From assembly GCF_001999945.1 (NCBI RefSeq), contig NZ_CP019650.1, forward strand, positions 3,658,001 to 3,722,000: DNA of 64,000 nucleotides, written 5' to 3'. Positions 45,301-53,979 of the stretch are shown here, one piece after another. The position numbers and the translations under genes are program-made. The stretch's first letter is position 1, and each line of letters opens with the position of its first letter. Source of the stretch: Microbulbifer agarilyticus (GTDB lineage: Bacteria; Pseudomonadota; Gammaproteobacteria; Pseudomonadales; Cellvibrionaceae). The notes beneath the pieces are model-generated. The model saw only the letters and a program-made list of their open reading frames with translations. It made no database searches and was not told the origin of the DNA.

Positions 45301-47841
45301 TTAACCACAGCTCACTTTCGCCGTATCGGTCTGAGCGATGCGCACATTGTGCACCGTCATATCCAGCTCACCCGCAGTGCGTACGTAGAAGGGTGACAAT
45401 ACCAGATCCATCTTCCCGCCTGCTTCAGCTAGACACTTCAGGTCGACGGCGAGGGTTTGCCACTTCCCTTGCGCCACGCCTTTCAGCAAATCGGTAATCG
45501 GCTGCTCGGCACCACAATCCATACCGCAATTCATGCCGAGGATTACCGCGTCGCTGGGGGCCGCATCCACTTTTACATCAAAGATCAGTGCACCCTGGTT
45601 ACTGACAAAGCCGGAGAGATCGGTGCGCTGGTTCGCGAAGAAACCGGCAATCGCATTGCCCTGCCCGTTCCACTGCAGGCGACGGCTGTCTTCCTGCACG
45701 TTGCGGTCTACGGATTGCACACGGATACCATTCAACTCAGACACACTGCTGGCAATGGTTGAGCGGGTATTTGTGGCATCGATCACCTCGAAGCGCCATG
45801 GGTCCAACGCACGGCCGTTGAACACTGCCAGCGTGCCGCTGCCTGAAACAGGCTGCAGACCACTTTCCTCTGACAGGAGCGTGAGCTCCATGCCTTCCTC
45901 ATAGCTCAGGCCATAACCATAAGCAAACTGTGCCACGGCTTCACTTTCACCACGATTGTGCAACGCTGGAGTTGCGTCGCCTGGCCAGGAGAAGGTCAAC
46001 TTGCCGGTGAAATCGAAGTTTACGTTGCCAGCCTCATCGCGGAAAAGAACGTCGGCCACGCCACCCGCTTCGGTACCCGGCAGCCAGATCACCGCAAAAG
46101 CATCGGAGGCATTGATATGCGGGTTAACCCACAATGGGCGACCAGTGATGAACAAACTTACAACCGGGATACCCTGGTCACGCAATTTCTTCAGCAGAGC
46201 CAGGTCGGATGCACCAGCGTAATTTACATTGGCGATGTCACCCTGCATCTCTGCATATGGATCCTCACCAAAGACCACCACGGCCACGTCCGGTTTTTCC
46301 TCGAAGCTGCCGTCTGCCGACAGCTCTACCTGGCCACCGGCCGCAGTAACAACTTCATTAATACCACCGTACACGGAAGTCGCACCCGGGAAATCCGCAT
46401 TCTCGTTCCCTGTGCCCTGCCAGGTAATACTCCAGCCGCCGGATTGCTTGCCGATGTTGTCGGCTCCGTCGCCTGCAACCAGAACCCGTTGATTGCGGGC
46501 CAACGGCAACAGTTGGTCGTTGTTCTTGAGCAATACCAAAGACTCGCGCACCGCCTGTCGGGCAATAGCGCGGTGCTCGGCGGCACCAATCAGGCTCTCA
46601 TCACCGGCAAAAGGACGGGCTGAAGGCAGGCCGGCCTCAAACAGGCCCGCGCGCAGTTTCACGCGCAGAATACGGCGCACCGCGTCGTCCAGGCGCGCGG
46701 GAGAAATTTCACCGCTTTTCGCCTCGGCCAGGGTATTTTTGTACAGCTCCCGCCAGTTCGGGTCCGGCGCCATAAACATATCCAGGCCGGCGTTGATCGC
46801 CTGCGGGCAACTCACATTGCTGCAGCCGTTGACGAACTGGTGGCCAGCCCAGTCACCCACCACAAAGCCGTCGAAGCCAAGGCGCTCTTTCAGCACGTCG
46901 GTCATCAGGTATTTGTGGCCGTGTAATTTCTCGCCGTTCCAGCTGCTGAATGAGGCCATTACGGTCTGTACGCCGGCTTCAATCGCGGAGAAGTAACCCT
47001 GAGCGTGATACTTGATTAGGTCCTCTTCGCTCATGATCGCATCGCCACGGTCGATGCCATTCTCGGTACCACCATCGGCGATATAGTGCTTGGCTGTACT
47101 AACAACGCGCTTACCGTTCAAGATTTCCTGGTCACCGGGGGCACCCTGCATGCCCTGCACCAGCTCACCCGCGTAGGCGCGTACCAGCTCGGGGTCTTCG
47201 GAATAGGATTCATAGGTACGTCCCCAGCGGTCATCGCGAACCACCGCCAGCGTGGGGGCAAATACCCATTCAATACCGGTCGCGGAAACTTCCGCTGCGG
47301 TTGCCTCGCCAATCTTGCGCATCAACGCGGGGTTTTGCGCTGCGCCGAGAGCAATATTGTGGGGGAACAGGGTCGCGCCGATCACATTGTTGTGGCCGTG
47401 AACGGCATCGGTGCCCCAGATCATCGGGATTGCCACACCGCCGTCGCGGGTATCCACCGACGCGCGATAGTACTCATCCGCCAGTGCTACCCAGTCGGCG
47501 ACACTCGCATGCTTGTTGTTATTGGGGAAGGCGCCACCACCGTTAAGAATGGAGCCGATGTGATAGTCACGCACTTCGTCCGGGGTGGCGAAGCGAATCT
47601 CGACCTGAATCATTTGGCCGATTTTTTCTTCCAGCGACATCTTGGCCAACAGCGCATCGATACGCGACTCTATTTCGGGATCTTTCGCGATTCCCGAGGT
47701 CAGCACCGGCCAGTGAGGATGCACCGACTCGCCCTGCTGGTCGGCAACCTGATTTTCCACCTGGTCGGCACAGCCCAGTAGCCCACCACCGGCAACCAGT
47801 GCCGAAATGAGCCCCAGTAAAATTCGCTCCTTAAACACCAT
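45301..47841 (-). CDS. GH3 beta-glucosidase / exo-1,3(1,4)-beta-glucanase lipoprotein
   Basis: An 846-residue lipoprotein (lipobox GLLGC, Cys24). The GH3 N-terminal barrel has IWGTDAVHGHNN, KRVVSTAKHYIADGGTENG and the nucleophile Asp330 in FVVGDWAGH. The alpha/beta sandwich domain (about 425-640) supplies the acid/base. A C-terminal beta-sandwich (about 670-846) resembles the galactose-binding-like domain of the ExoP exo-glucanases. It should remove glucose from laminarin oligosaccharides at the cell envelope. The upstream gap holds an operator-like half site and a long hairpin. Last gene of the beta-glucan run. Confidence 0.88.
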   Translation of the reverse strand: MVFKERILLGLISALVAGGGLLGCADQVENQVADQQGESVHPHWPVLTSGIAKDPEIESRIDALLAKMSLEEKIGQMIQVEIRFATPDEVRDYHIGSILNGGGAFPNNNKHASVADWVALADEYYRASVDTRDGGVAIPMIWGTDAVHGHNNVIGATLFPHNIALGAAQNPALMRKIGEATAAEVSATGIEWVFAPTLAVVRDDRWGRTYESYSEDPELVRAYAGELVQGMQGAPGDQEILNGKRVVSTAKHYIADGGTENGIDRGDAIMSEEDLIKYHAQGYFSAIEAGVQTVMASFSSWNGEKLHGHKYLMTDVLKERLGFDGFVVGDWAGHQFVNGCSNVSCPQAINAGLDMFMAPDPNWRELYKNTLAEAKSGEISPARLDDAVRRILRVKLRAGLFEAGLPSARPFAGDESLIGAAEHRAIARQAVRESLVLLKNNDQLLPLARNQRVLVAGDGADNIGKQSGGWSITWQGTGNENADFPGATSVYGGINEVVTAAGGQVELSADGSFEEKPDVAVVVFGEDPYAEMQGDIANVNYAGASDLALLKKLRDQGIPVVSLFITGRPLWVNPHINASDAFAVIWLPGTEAGGVADVLFRDEAGNVNFDFTGKLTFSWPGDATPALHNRGESEAVAQFAYGYGLSYEEGMELTLLSEESGLQPVSGSGTLAVFNGRALDPWRFEVIDATNTRSTIASSVSELNGIRVQSVDRNVQEDSRRLQWNGQGNAIAGFFANQRTDLSGFVSNQGALIFDVKVDAAPSDAVILGMNCGMDCGAEQPITDLLKGVAQGKWQTLAVDLKCLAEAGGKMDLVLSPFYVRTAGELDMTVHNVRIAQTDTAKVSCG

Positions 47842-47965
47842 ACACCCCCGATCCCACTGATAACTTTTATTAATGCTTTGACTTATTTGATTCGGGCGGT
47901 CACACGTGCTGTGTGATCAAGCCCGGCTTTCTCAGTGTTTGTTGTACGGAATCTCGCGGCAGGGT

Positions 47966-48040
47966 TCGTCCCACTTTCACCTCACCGGGCAAAATGAACC
48001 GGACCACCTTGTGCAGGCCCGGTGGGGTGAAATGGGACGA
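47966..48040 (-). other. Long inverted repeat between GH16 and GH3, containing an operator-like arm
   Basis: Left arm 47966-47990 begins TCGTCCCACTTTCACC and pairs with 48017-48040, with one bulged base and one G-T pair, around a 26-nt loop. It starts 15 nt after the GH16 stop codon and 125 bp before GH3. No T-tract follows. The outer 12 bp are the beta-glucan motif TCGYCCCACYTT, so it may serve as operator for GH3, RNA stabiliser for GH16, or both. Confidence 0.6.
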
Positions 48041-48055
48041 GAAACTTACCCCGTA

Positions 48056-49609
48056 TTACTTAACCCAGCGGATATTATCGAGCTGAAGTACCGCACCCAA
48101 CTGATTGTCCCACCCTGGAGAAATGATAAACGGGGTGTTCACACTGGCCGCGTTTAGACCGGCATTGGTGAGATCCATGACTGGAATTTGAAAGTGCGTC
48201 CACTCGTTCAGTGCTGGCATATCCAGGGGGTAGTCACCGGAGCTGCAGGGATAGACGCAGTCAGCGCGGAAAGTCAGAGACGCTGTACCGGGATCCGCAG
48301 GCTCAGCGGTCACCCGCAGGTCAAATTCGACGTAGGTATAGGCACTCAGGTCATAGGTCGCATCGGACTGAAAGAAACCGATTCCCTGATTGGTGTTGTA
48401 GGTCACTTCGGCGACATCACCGTAGTCACCGCCAGCATCCACTGTCGCGTAGCCGATGTCGCCACTCGCGGTCCAGGTGAACCAGGAGTAGGGAGCTTTT
48501 GCCTCTCCGTCAAAAATAACCAGTTCATCGCCGTCACCGTCCGGTGCTGCCGGTGGCTGGATCCCTGGGTTGAGAACGAAGTCGCCATCCGTCATGCCAC
48601 AGCCTTTGCCGGTGGCAAAGTCTTCACTGCACTGATAGACGCGTACGTAGTCGATCACGAACTCTTGGGGAAACACGCTTTCATCGATGCCAGTATCGTT
48701 CACGTTCGCCGGCCAGTTGCCGCCCACCGCGAGATTCAGGATCAGATGGAAGCTCTGATCAAACGGGGCCAGCGGGTTTTCCAGATCGGCGGTGGTGTAC
48801 CACCCCTCGCTGGTCTGTGTTGCGTAATGGTCACCATCCACATACCAGCGGACCTCACCCTCTTCCCACTCCACCGCGTAGGTGTGGAAGTCGTCTGCCG
48901 GGTTCAATCCGCCGGGAATTTGATAGGACTCACCGGAATATTTGTTGCCAGGCCAGCTGCCTCCGTAATGCAGGGTACCGTGTACCTTGTCTTCACCGCC
49001 GACCTTGAGGTTGACCGCTTCCACAATGTCGATTTCACCGGACAGCGGCCAACCGCCGTAGACACCCTCGGTCGGCAGCATCCAGAACGCCGGCCAGCTG
49101 CCCTGCCCTTGCGGCAATTTTGCGCGCATCTCAAAGCGGCCGTATTTCCAGTCAGCAAGCCCTTTGGTGCGGAGGCGCGCAGAGGTATAGCTACCACTGC
49201 CACTGGTATCATTGGGGTCGTACGCGGGGTCATCATCCACACGGCTCGGGCCGACTGCGTCTTGGCGGATCGCCTTGATGTGTAACATGTCGTCGGCGAC
49301 CCAGGCATTCTCGGCATCGTCGACGTAGCATTGCGCTTCATTGTTGCCACCGCCCCAGCAATTGACTTCGTGTGACCAGTTCGCAGAGTCGATCCCGTCG
49401 CCAGAGAATTCATCCGCCCACACCAGGCAATAGCCCGAATTCATCGGGTCTTCGAGGCATTGCTCGGGCCGGTCACTTGCCGGAGGGTCAACCGGCCCGC
49501 CGAGGTCCGCATCATTGTCGTTAGCGCCTCCGGAACTGCCGCCACCACAGGCCACCAGTCCGATCGAAAGCGAAAGAAGGGAAGCGTGAAATAACTTGCT
49601 GCTCATCAT
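48056..49609 (-). CDS. GH16 laminarinase (endo-1,3-beta-glucanase) lipoprotein
   Basis: A 517-residue lipoprotein (LVAC lipobox, Cys21) with a Gly/Ser/Asp linker. The GH16 jelly roll spans about 55-330, with the active-site strand GEIDIVE (nucleophile Glu192, acid/base Glu197). WPAFWMLP and HTYAVEWEEGEVRWYVDG are typical of the laminarinase subfamily. A C-terminal beta-sandwich (about 365-517) is probably a carbohydrate-binding module. It should cut laminarin-like beta-1,3-glucan at the cell surface. ATG 49609 or 49606 both fit behind GGAG. Operator copy upstream at 49695. Confidence 0.9.
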   Translation of the reverse strand: MMSSKLFHASLLSLSIGLVACGGGSSGGANDNDADLGGPVDPPASDRPEQCLEDPMNSGYCLVWADEFSGDGIDSANWSHEVNCWGGGNNEAQCYVDDAENAWVADDMLHIKAIRQDAVGPSRVDDDPAYDPNDTSGSGSYTSARLRTKGLADWKYGRFEMRAKLPQGQGSWPAFWMLPTEGVYGGWPLSGEIDIVEAVNLKVGGEDKVHGTLHYGGSWPGNKYSGESYQIPGGLNPADDFHTYAVEWEEGEVRWYVDGDHYATQTSEGWYTTADLENPLAPFDQSFHLILNLAVGGNWPANVNDTGIDESVFPQEFVIDYVRVYQCSEDFATGKGCGMTDGDFVLNPGIQPPAAPDGDGDELVIFDGEAKAPYSWFTWTASGDIGYATVDAGGDYGDVAEVTYNTNQGIGFFQSDATYDLSAYTYVEFDLRVTAEPADPGTASLTFRADCVYPCSSGDYPLDMPALNEWTHFQIPVMDLTNAGLNAASVNTPFIISPGWDNQLGAVLQLDNIRWVK

Positions 49610-49692
49610 TGTCTCCTCATCATCGTTTTATCGTTATGCATTCCTTGATTGGAATAACGAGCAGGCGTTTTTTAACGTCGTTTCGGAAACTT

Positions 49693-49732
49693 GGTCGCCC
49701 CACTTTGCGGATTAAACTAAGGTGGGGCGACC
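49693..49732. promoter_or_regulatory. Putative beta-glucan operator copy 2 (GH16 promoter), near-perfect inverted repeat
   Basis: GGTCGCCCCAC and GTGGGGCGACC frame a 36-bp core: TCGCCCCACTTT (49695-49706), 12-nt spacer, AAGGTGGGGCGA (49719-49730). Eleven of twelve arm positions are complementary. It lies 86-121 bp before the GH16 start and 44 nt after the halogenase stop. It could also fold as an RNA hairpin, but no T-tract follows. Confidence 0.65.
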
Positions 49733-49776
49733 CGATTCATTGGAAACCATGGGAAGCAGGAAGAAGGCACCGTGCT

Positions 49777-51261
49777 CTACGGAGCTGATTTAGCCAGCAT
49801 CTCACGCAGGTACACATTGTGATCCTTCAGTTTCTCAACATTGGTATCGACACTGCTTTTTACTTGTTCAATAAACCCTTTTAGTTCTTGTTCACTCATG
49901 GCATCTACAAGTGGGTGGTAGCGTTCTGGCATTAGCCCCTGGCCAAGCATCACCTGCTGCCACGAGTCCACAAACAGCTCACCGCCTTCACGGAAGACAT
50001 GCCCAGTTTCACGAAACATGTCGATTTTTGCCGCCAAGGTATCCGGAACACTCAGCTGCCGGCAGTGACGCCAAAATTCAGTGTCGGTACGATCGGTTAC
50101 TTTGTAATGCAGGATGATGAAGTCGCGGATGCGCTCCATATCAAACTCACTCTGACGATTGAACTCATCGACTTCGCGCTGGTGAATTTCCTGCTGCGGG
50201 AAGAACCGCAGGAAACGCACGATATTCTGCTGGATCAGGTGAATACTGGTCGATTCTAGGGGTTCCAAAAAGCCACTCGACAAGCCGACGGCGAGGCAGT
50301 TTTTGTGCCACTGCTTGCGGCGTCGCCCCGTCTGGAATTTGATAGACAAGGGCTCCGTCAGCGTCTTCCCCTGAACATTCTCCAGCAACTGGGTACGCGC
50401 TGACTCATCGCTCTGATAACGGCTCGCATACACCAGACCGTTGCCGACCCGCGTTTGCAGCGGGATGCGCCACTGCCAGCCACTTTCATGAGCGATTGAG
50501 CGGGTATAGGGAATCGGTGCTTCAACAGCCTCCGTCTGTACTGCCATGGCGCTATCGCAAGGTAACCAGTGGGACCACGATTCAAATCCGGTATGCAGGG
50601 CCCGCTCAATCAGCAGTGCGCGCATGCCGGTGCAGTCGATAAAAAAATCCCCTTCAACCTCCTGGCCGGAGTCCAGTTTCAGTGAGCGGATATAGCCGTT
50701 CTCCGGATGGAGCTGCACATGATCGATCTTTCCCTCGACACGCTTTACGCCAAACCCTTCACTGAATTTACGCAGGTAAGCGGCATAACGACTCGCGTCG
50801 ATATGAAACGCATAATTGAGGCCGTTATTCGGCAGGTGAGTAAATTTGTTCTCTTCTGCAGCACGACGTTCCAAGCAGTATTCACCGAAGTCGCCGGCAA
50901 AACCAAGCTCTTTGGCCCGCAGCCAAAAATGCTGGAAGCCACAGGCCCAACAATCCCTACCGGTAACACCGAACGCGTGGAGGTAGTCTTTACCCACATC
51001 GCGCCAGTTTTCAAACTGGATGCCGAGCTTGTAGGTACCCTGAGTTTCCCGCAAAAATTCGGCTTCATCGATACCCAGCAGCCGATGAAAAAAGACCAGC
51101 GTTGGTATCGTGGCTTCGCCAACACCAATGGTGCCGATCTGCTCAGACTCGACCAGAGTGATATCGAGCTGCTTGCCCATCAATTTGGAAAGTGCTGCTG
51201 CGGCCATCCAGCCAGCGGTACCACCACCGGCGACCACCACCTTTTTAATCGCTTGCGCCAT
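49777..51261 (-). CDS. Tryptophan-halogenase-like FAD-dependent protein (copy 2)
   Basis: A 494-residue flavoprotein close to the copy at 37695. GGGTAGW near residue 14 binds FAD, YKLGIQFENW carries the catalytic-Lys position, GWQWRIPLQTRVGNGLVYASR holds WxWxIP, and GFLEPLESTSIHLIQ the conserved Glu. All visible halogenase residues are kept. It starts 32 nt after the JmjC/cupin gene ends, in the same transcript. The substrate is unknown; the location in a laminarin locus argues against a classical antibiotic-halogenation role. Confidence 0.82.
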   Translation of the reverse strand: MAQAIKKVVVAGGGTAGWMAAAALSKLMGKQLDITLVESEQIGTIGVGEATIPTLVFFHRLLGIDEAEFLRETQGTYKLGIQFENWRDVGKDYLHAFGVTGRDCWACGFQHFWLRAKELGFAGDFGEYCLERRAAEENKFTHLPNNGLNYAFHIDASRYAAYLRKFSEGFGVKRVEGKIDHVQLHPENGYIRSLKLDSGQEVEGDFFIDCTGMRALLIERALHTGFESWSHWLPCDSAMAVQTEAVEAPIPYTRSIAHESGWQWRIPLQTRVGNGLVYASRYQSDESARTQLLENVQGKTLTEPLSIKFQTGRRRKQWHKNCLAVGLSSGFLEPLESTSIHLIQQNIVRFLRFFPQQEIHQREVDEFNRQSEFDMERIRDFIILHYKVTDRTDTEFWRHCRQLSVPDTLAAKIDMFRETGHVFREGGELFVDSWQQVMLGQGLMPERYHPLVDAMSEQELKGFIEQVKSSVDTNVEKLKDHNVYLREMLAKSAP

Positions 51262-51293
51262 ATCTCTCTCCGCTTCTGCACTCGCTGTCAGGA

Positions 51294-52304
51294 TTACAGC
51301 GTGCGCTGCAGTTTTTCTATGAGTAATTTTTTCATTCTTGTCGATGTATCCCGGTTCAAATCGCCGAGCACCCCGTGCCGGCTTTCCGGGATATGTTCAC
51401 AGGCCTGATCTCTATCCACCATAAAGTGTTGAAACAGTGCCCCCCAGGCTTTGCGCTGTGCCAGCGGCAGACCGCCGACGGTGAGTAAGGCATGCATCAG
51501 CGCATCTTGAGGCAGGCCACTCCAGGTCGGGGTTGAGCGCCACCAGTAATTCACCAGCACATTGAGGTCGTCCAGGCCCTCGACCTGATGCCACCACATA
51601 CTCGGCACATAGAGCACGTCTCCGGGCTCCATCTCCGCTACCACCGCAGCCTCCAACGCTTTGCGGTAACGGGGGAAGCGCGCAAAGTCAGGGGCATAGA
51701 AATCAACCATGCTTATGGTCTGCCCCGCGGGATTGAAATCCAGCGGGCCGGGGTAGAGGTTGTTTACCTGCTCCGGTGCGAACAAGGTAAAGCGGCGACG
51801 GCCCGCAACCACACAGGCCAGGTTTTCCGGCAAATCAAAGTGGGCAGCGACGCGGGTGCGGTTACCAAACCACAAAGACACCAGTGGCTCTTCATCACCT
51901 ACGGAAATATCGTTGGTATCGCGCAGGCCCGGAAGGTGATGATCTACAGGAGTCGACCCAACATAGCAGCATTCTTCACCGAACTCATAGCTTTCGAGTG
52001 CGCGCATGGTCGGCAGCAACTGCCCGGCAGTACGTTCAAAATTGAAGCCTTCCATACGTTCATTATAAAAAATTCGCCCTCCGGTTTCGGCGCCGGCACG
52101 AAACACCATGAGTGGGCGCCCCTGATCAAAGGGTGCAAGGTAGTCTGACAGTTTGCCGGCTTTTGCCGCGGAAACCATCGGCCAGTGCGCCGCCGCACCC
52201 TTAAACATCATTGGTTCCGCGCGCCCGGCAATACATTCCGGGATCTCATCCGCGCTCACGTCGGTACAGGTCTCGACCGCGGGAATATTCTTCGGGTACT
52301 TCAT
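51294..52304 (-). CDS. JmjC/cupin-like Fe(II)/2-oxoglutarate oxygenase
   Basis: A 336-residue protein of the cupin_8/JmjC-like family. The metal triad is suggested by AHFDLPENLACVVAGRRRFTLF (His-x-Asp) and a later His in VPSMWWHQVEGL. The phrase FAPEQVNNLYPGPL is typical of hydroxylases acting on proteins. Its start ATG overlaps the stop of the upstream halogenase (ATGA at 52301-52304), so the two are translationally coupled. Such genes recur between halogenase genes and TonB receptors in polysaccharide loci; the substrate is not known. Confidence 0.82.
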   Translation of the reverse strand: MKYPKNIPAVETCTDVSADEIPECIAGRAEPMMFKGAAAHWPMVSAAKAGKLSDYLAPFDQGRPLMVFRAGAETGGRIFYNERMEGFNFERTAGQLLPTMRALESYEFGEECCYVGSTPVDHHLPGLRDTNDISVGDEEPLVSLWFGNRTRVAAHFDLPENLACVVAGRRRFTLFAPEQVNNLYPGPLDFNPAGQTISMVDFYAPDFARFPRYRKALEAAVVAEMEPGDVLYVPSMWWHQVEGLDDLNVLVNYWWRSTPTWSGLPQDALMHALLTVGGLPLAQRKAWGALFQHFMVDRDQACEHIPESRHGVLGDLNRDTSTRMKKLLIEKLQRTL

Positions 52305-53866
52305 CGCCCGACCTCCTCTGGGCTCCCGGACGTCTGACTGCGGGCAACCAACTGATTGAGCAACTTGCGATTTCCCGGAAGCCCCTGTTTGTAACTGGCA
52401 AGCTGCTTTTGCACTTCGCCCAGTAGTACCTTCGCGCGCGCTTCATCCCGCTCTTTACGTGGCGCACGGGTGCGATCACACGCATACGCCATGCCATTCA
52501 GGACATAGCGATAACTCGCGGGCGGAAACAGCGATTGCGCCTGCGGAAAGTCCTGCCTGGCTGGCGCTCGGTGGCGCCAGAGCATTAAGTTTTCCTGTAG
52601 CAATTCCGGGATACTCTCTGCCCGTCGATGTGCCAGCCAATACTCGGAATCGGTACGCTGTGAAAGTACATAGTGCAGTTTTAGAAATTCGATGATGTGA
52701 TCCCAGTGTGCAAGCATCTGGCTATTGAAGCGCGTGGCTGCAAGCTTCATCTGGGCCTTGCTGACAGGTAGAAAATCACGAATTAGACCGGCACTCTGCT
52801 CAATTAAGGCCAATGCCGATGCCTCCAGTGGCTCGATAAAACCCGCCGACATACCCACTGCGACGCAGTTGCCGCGCCACATCACTTCACGGTGACCCGG
52901 CTGAAAAGTCAGCTCGCGAAAACTGAGTTCTTCTAAAGCCTTCTGCGTTACTTCTGTGCTGAGAAATTCACGAAAATCAGACTCCACGATATCGGAATCT
53001 GTGAACTGACTGGAGTAAACATATCCCATACCGCGGCGTGTCGGCAGCCCGATATCCCAGATCCAACCGTTGCTCCGCGCGGTTGAGCGGGTGACCGAAG
53101 CAATCGGTGATTCGTCAGAAGTGTGAGGAATCTGCACGGCCAGCGCACGATCGTTAAACAGAACAGACGAGCGATCTACCCAGGGTACTTGCAAGTGCTC
53201 ACCAATCAGTACCGCGGCGCGGCCGGAGCAATCTACGAACAGGTCGGCACTATGACTCTCACCGGTTTCCGTAACCAGCGCAATGATATTGCCCTCGACG
53301 TCACTCTGTACCGACGCCACACTTGCACGCACATGCTGGACACCCAGATTACGTGTGCAGTGATCACTCAGGCACAGACCGAATTTCACCGCATCAAAGT
53401 GATAGCCGTAATTGAGCACCCCCGCATACTCAGGGGTAGCCAGCTGTTTGGGAGCGAGATGATCGTCACAGACAGTTGCTTGAGGTGAAACCGCATAGGC
53501 GTACTCACGCTCCGCGAAGGGCGCCAGGTCCTGCTCAAAGTAGCCATGCGGTAAGGAAAAAGGGTGGTAGTACTGATCGTTTGGATCAGTGGTCTTCCAG
53601 GCAGAAAAAAGTGAACCCTGCTTGAATGCTGCATCACACTCGGTGAACAAGCGTCGCTCACTGAGGCCGATACGCCGCAGAGTTTCGCGCATCGAAGGCC
53701 AGGTACCCTCACCAACGCCGATGGTGGGAATCGTCGGTGACTCGACCAGAGTAATTTTGCAATCACCGCCGGCAACACGTCCGTGCTCCGCGGCCAGTAC
53801 CGCTGCAGTAAGCCAGCCCGCAGCGCCGCCGCCCAGTACGCAGATGGATAACGGTGCCTGTTGCAT
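52301..53866 (-). CDS. Tryptophan-halogenase-like FAD-dependent protein (copy 3, divergent)
   Basis: A 521-residue flavoprotein with GGGAAGW for FAD, AAFKQGSLFSAW keeping the Lys position and GFIEPLEASALALIE keeping the Glu. The WxWxIP motif is altered to WIWDIGL, so it belongs to a separate branch from copies 1 and 2 and may not halogenate. The ATG at 53866 is chosen because GGGAGG lies 8 nt upstream; an upstream TTG at 53887 lacks one. It heads the halogenase-JmjC-halogenase run, just after a strong terminator that follows the TonB receptor. Confidence 0.8.
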   Translation of the reverse strand: MQQAPLSICVLGGGAAGWLTAAVLAAEHGRVAGGDCKITLVESPTIPTIGVGEGTWPSMRETLRRIGLSERRLFTECDAAFKQGSLFSAWKTTDPNDQYYHPFSLPHGYFEQDLAPFAEREYAYAVSPQATVCDDHLAPKQLATPEYAGVLNYGYHFDAVKFGLCLSDHCTRNLGVQHVRASVASVQSDVEGNIIALVTETGESHSADLFVDCSGRAAVLIGEHLQVPWVDRSSVLFNDRALAVQIPHTSDESPIASVTRSTARSNGWIWDIGLPTRRGMGYVYSSQFTDSDIVESDFREFLSTEVTQKALEELSFRELTFQPGHREVMWRGNCVAVGMSAGFIEPLEASALALIEQSAGLIRDFLPVSKAQMKLAATRFNSQMLAHWDHIIEFLKLHYVLSQRTDSEYWLAHRRAESIPELLQENLMLWRHRAPARQDFPQAQSLFPPASYRYVLNGMAYACDRTRAPRKERDEARAKVLLGEVQKQLASYKQGLPGNRKLLNQLVARSQTSGSPEEVGR

Positions 53867-53899
53867 TGTGGCGGCCTCCCACTTCAAGGACTTTTAATT

Positions 53900-53926
53900 A
53901 AAAAAAGGGCGTGATCACTCACGCCC
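53900..53926 (-). terminator. Intrinsic terminator between the second TonB receptor and the halogenase operon
   Basis: On the minus strand GGGCGTGA pairs with TCACGCCC across a 4-nt loop, followed by seven T and TAATTAAAAG. It is 33 nt before the halogenase ATG, so it should cut expression of the downstream genes relative to the receptor. Confidence 0.88.
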
Positions 53927-53979
53927 TTTGCATCCTGCGAGACGTGAGTGGCGGCAAGCCGCCACTCCAGACTACAGCG

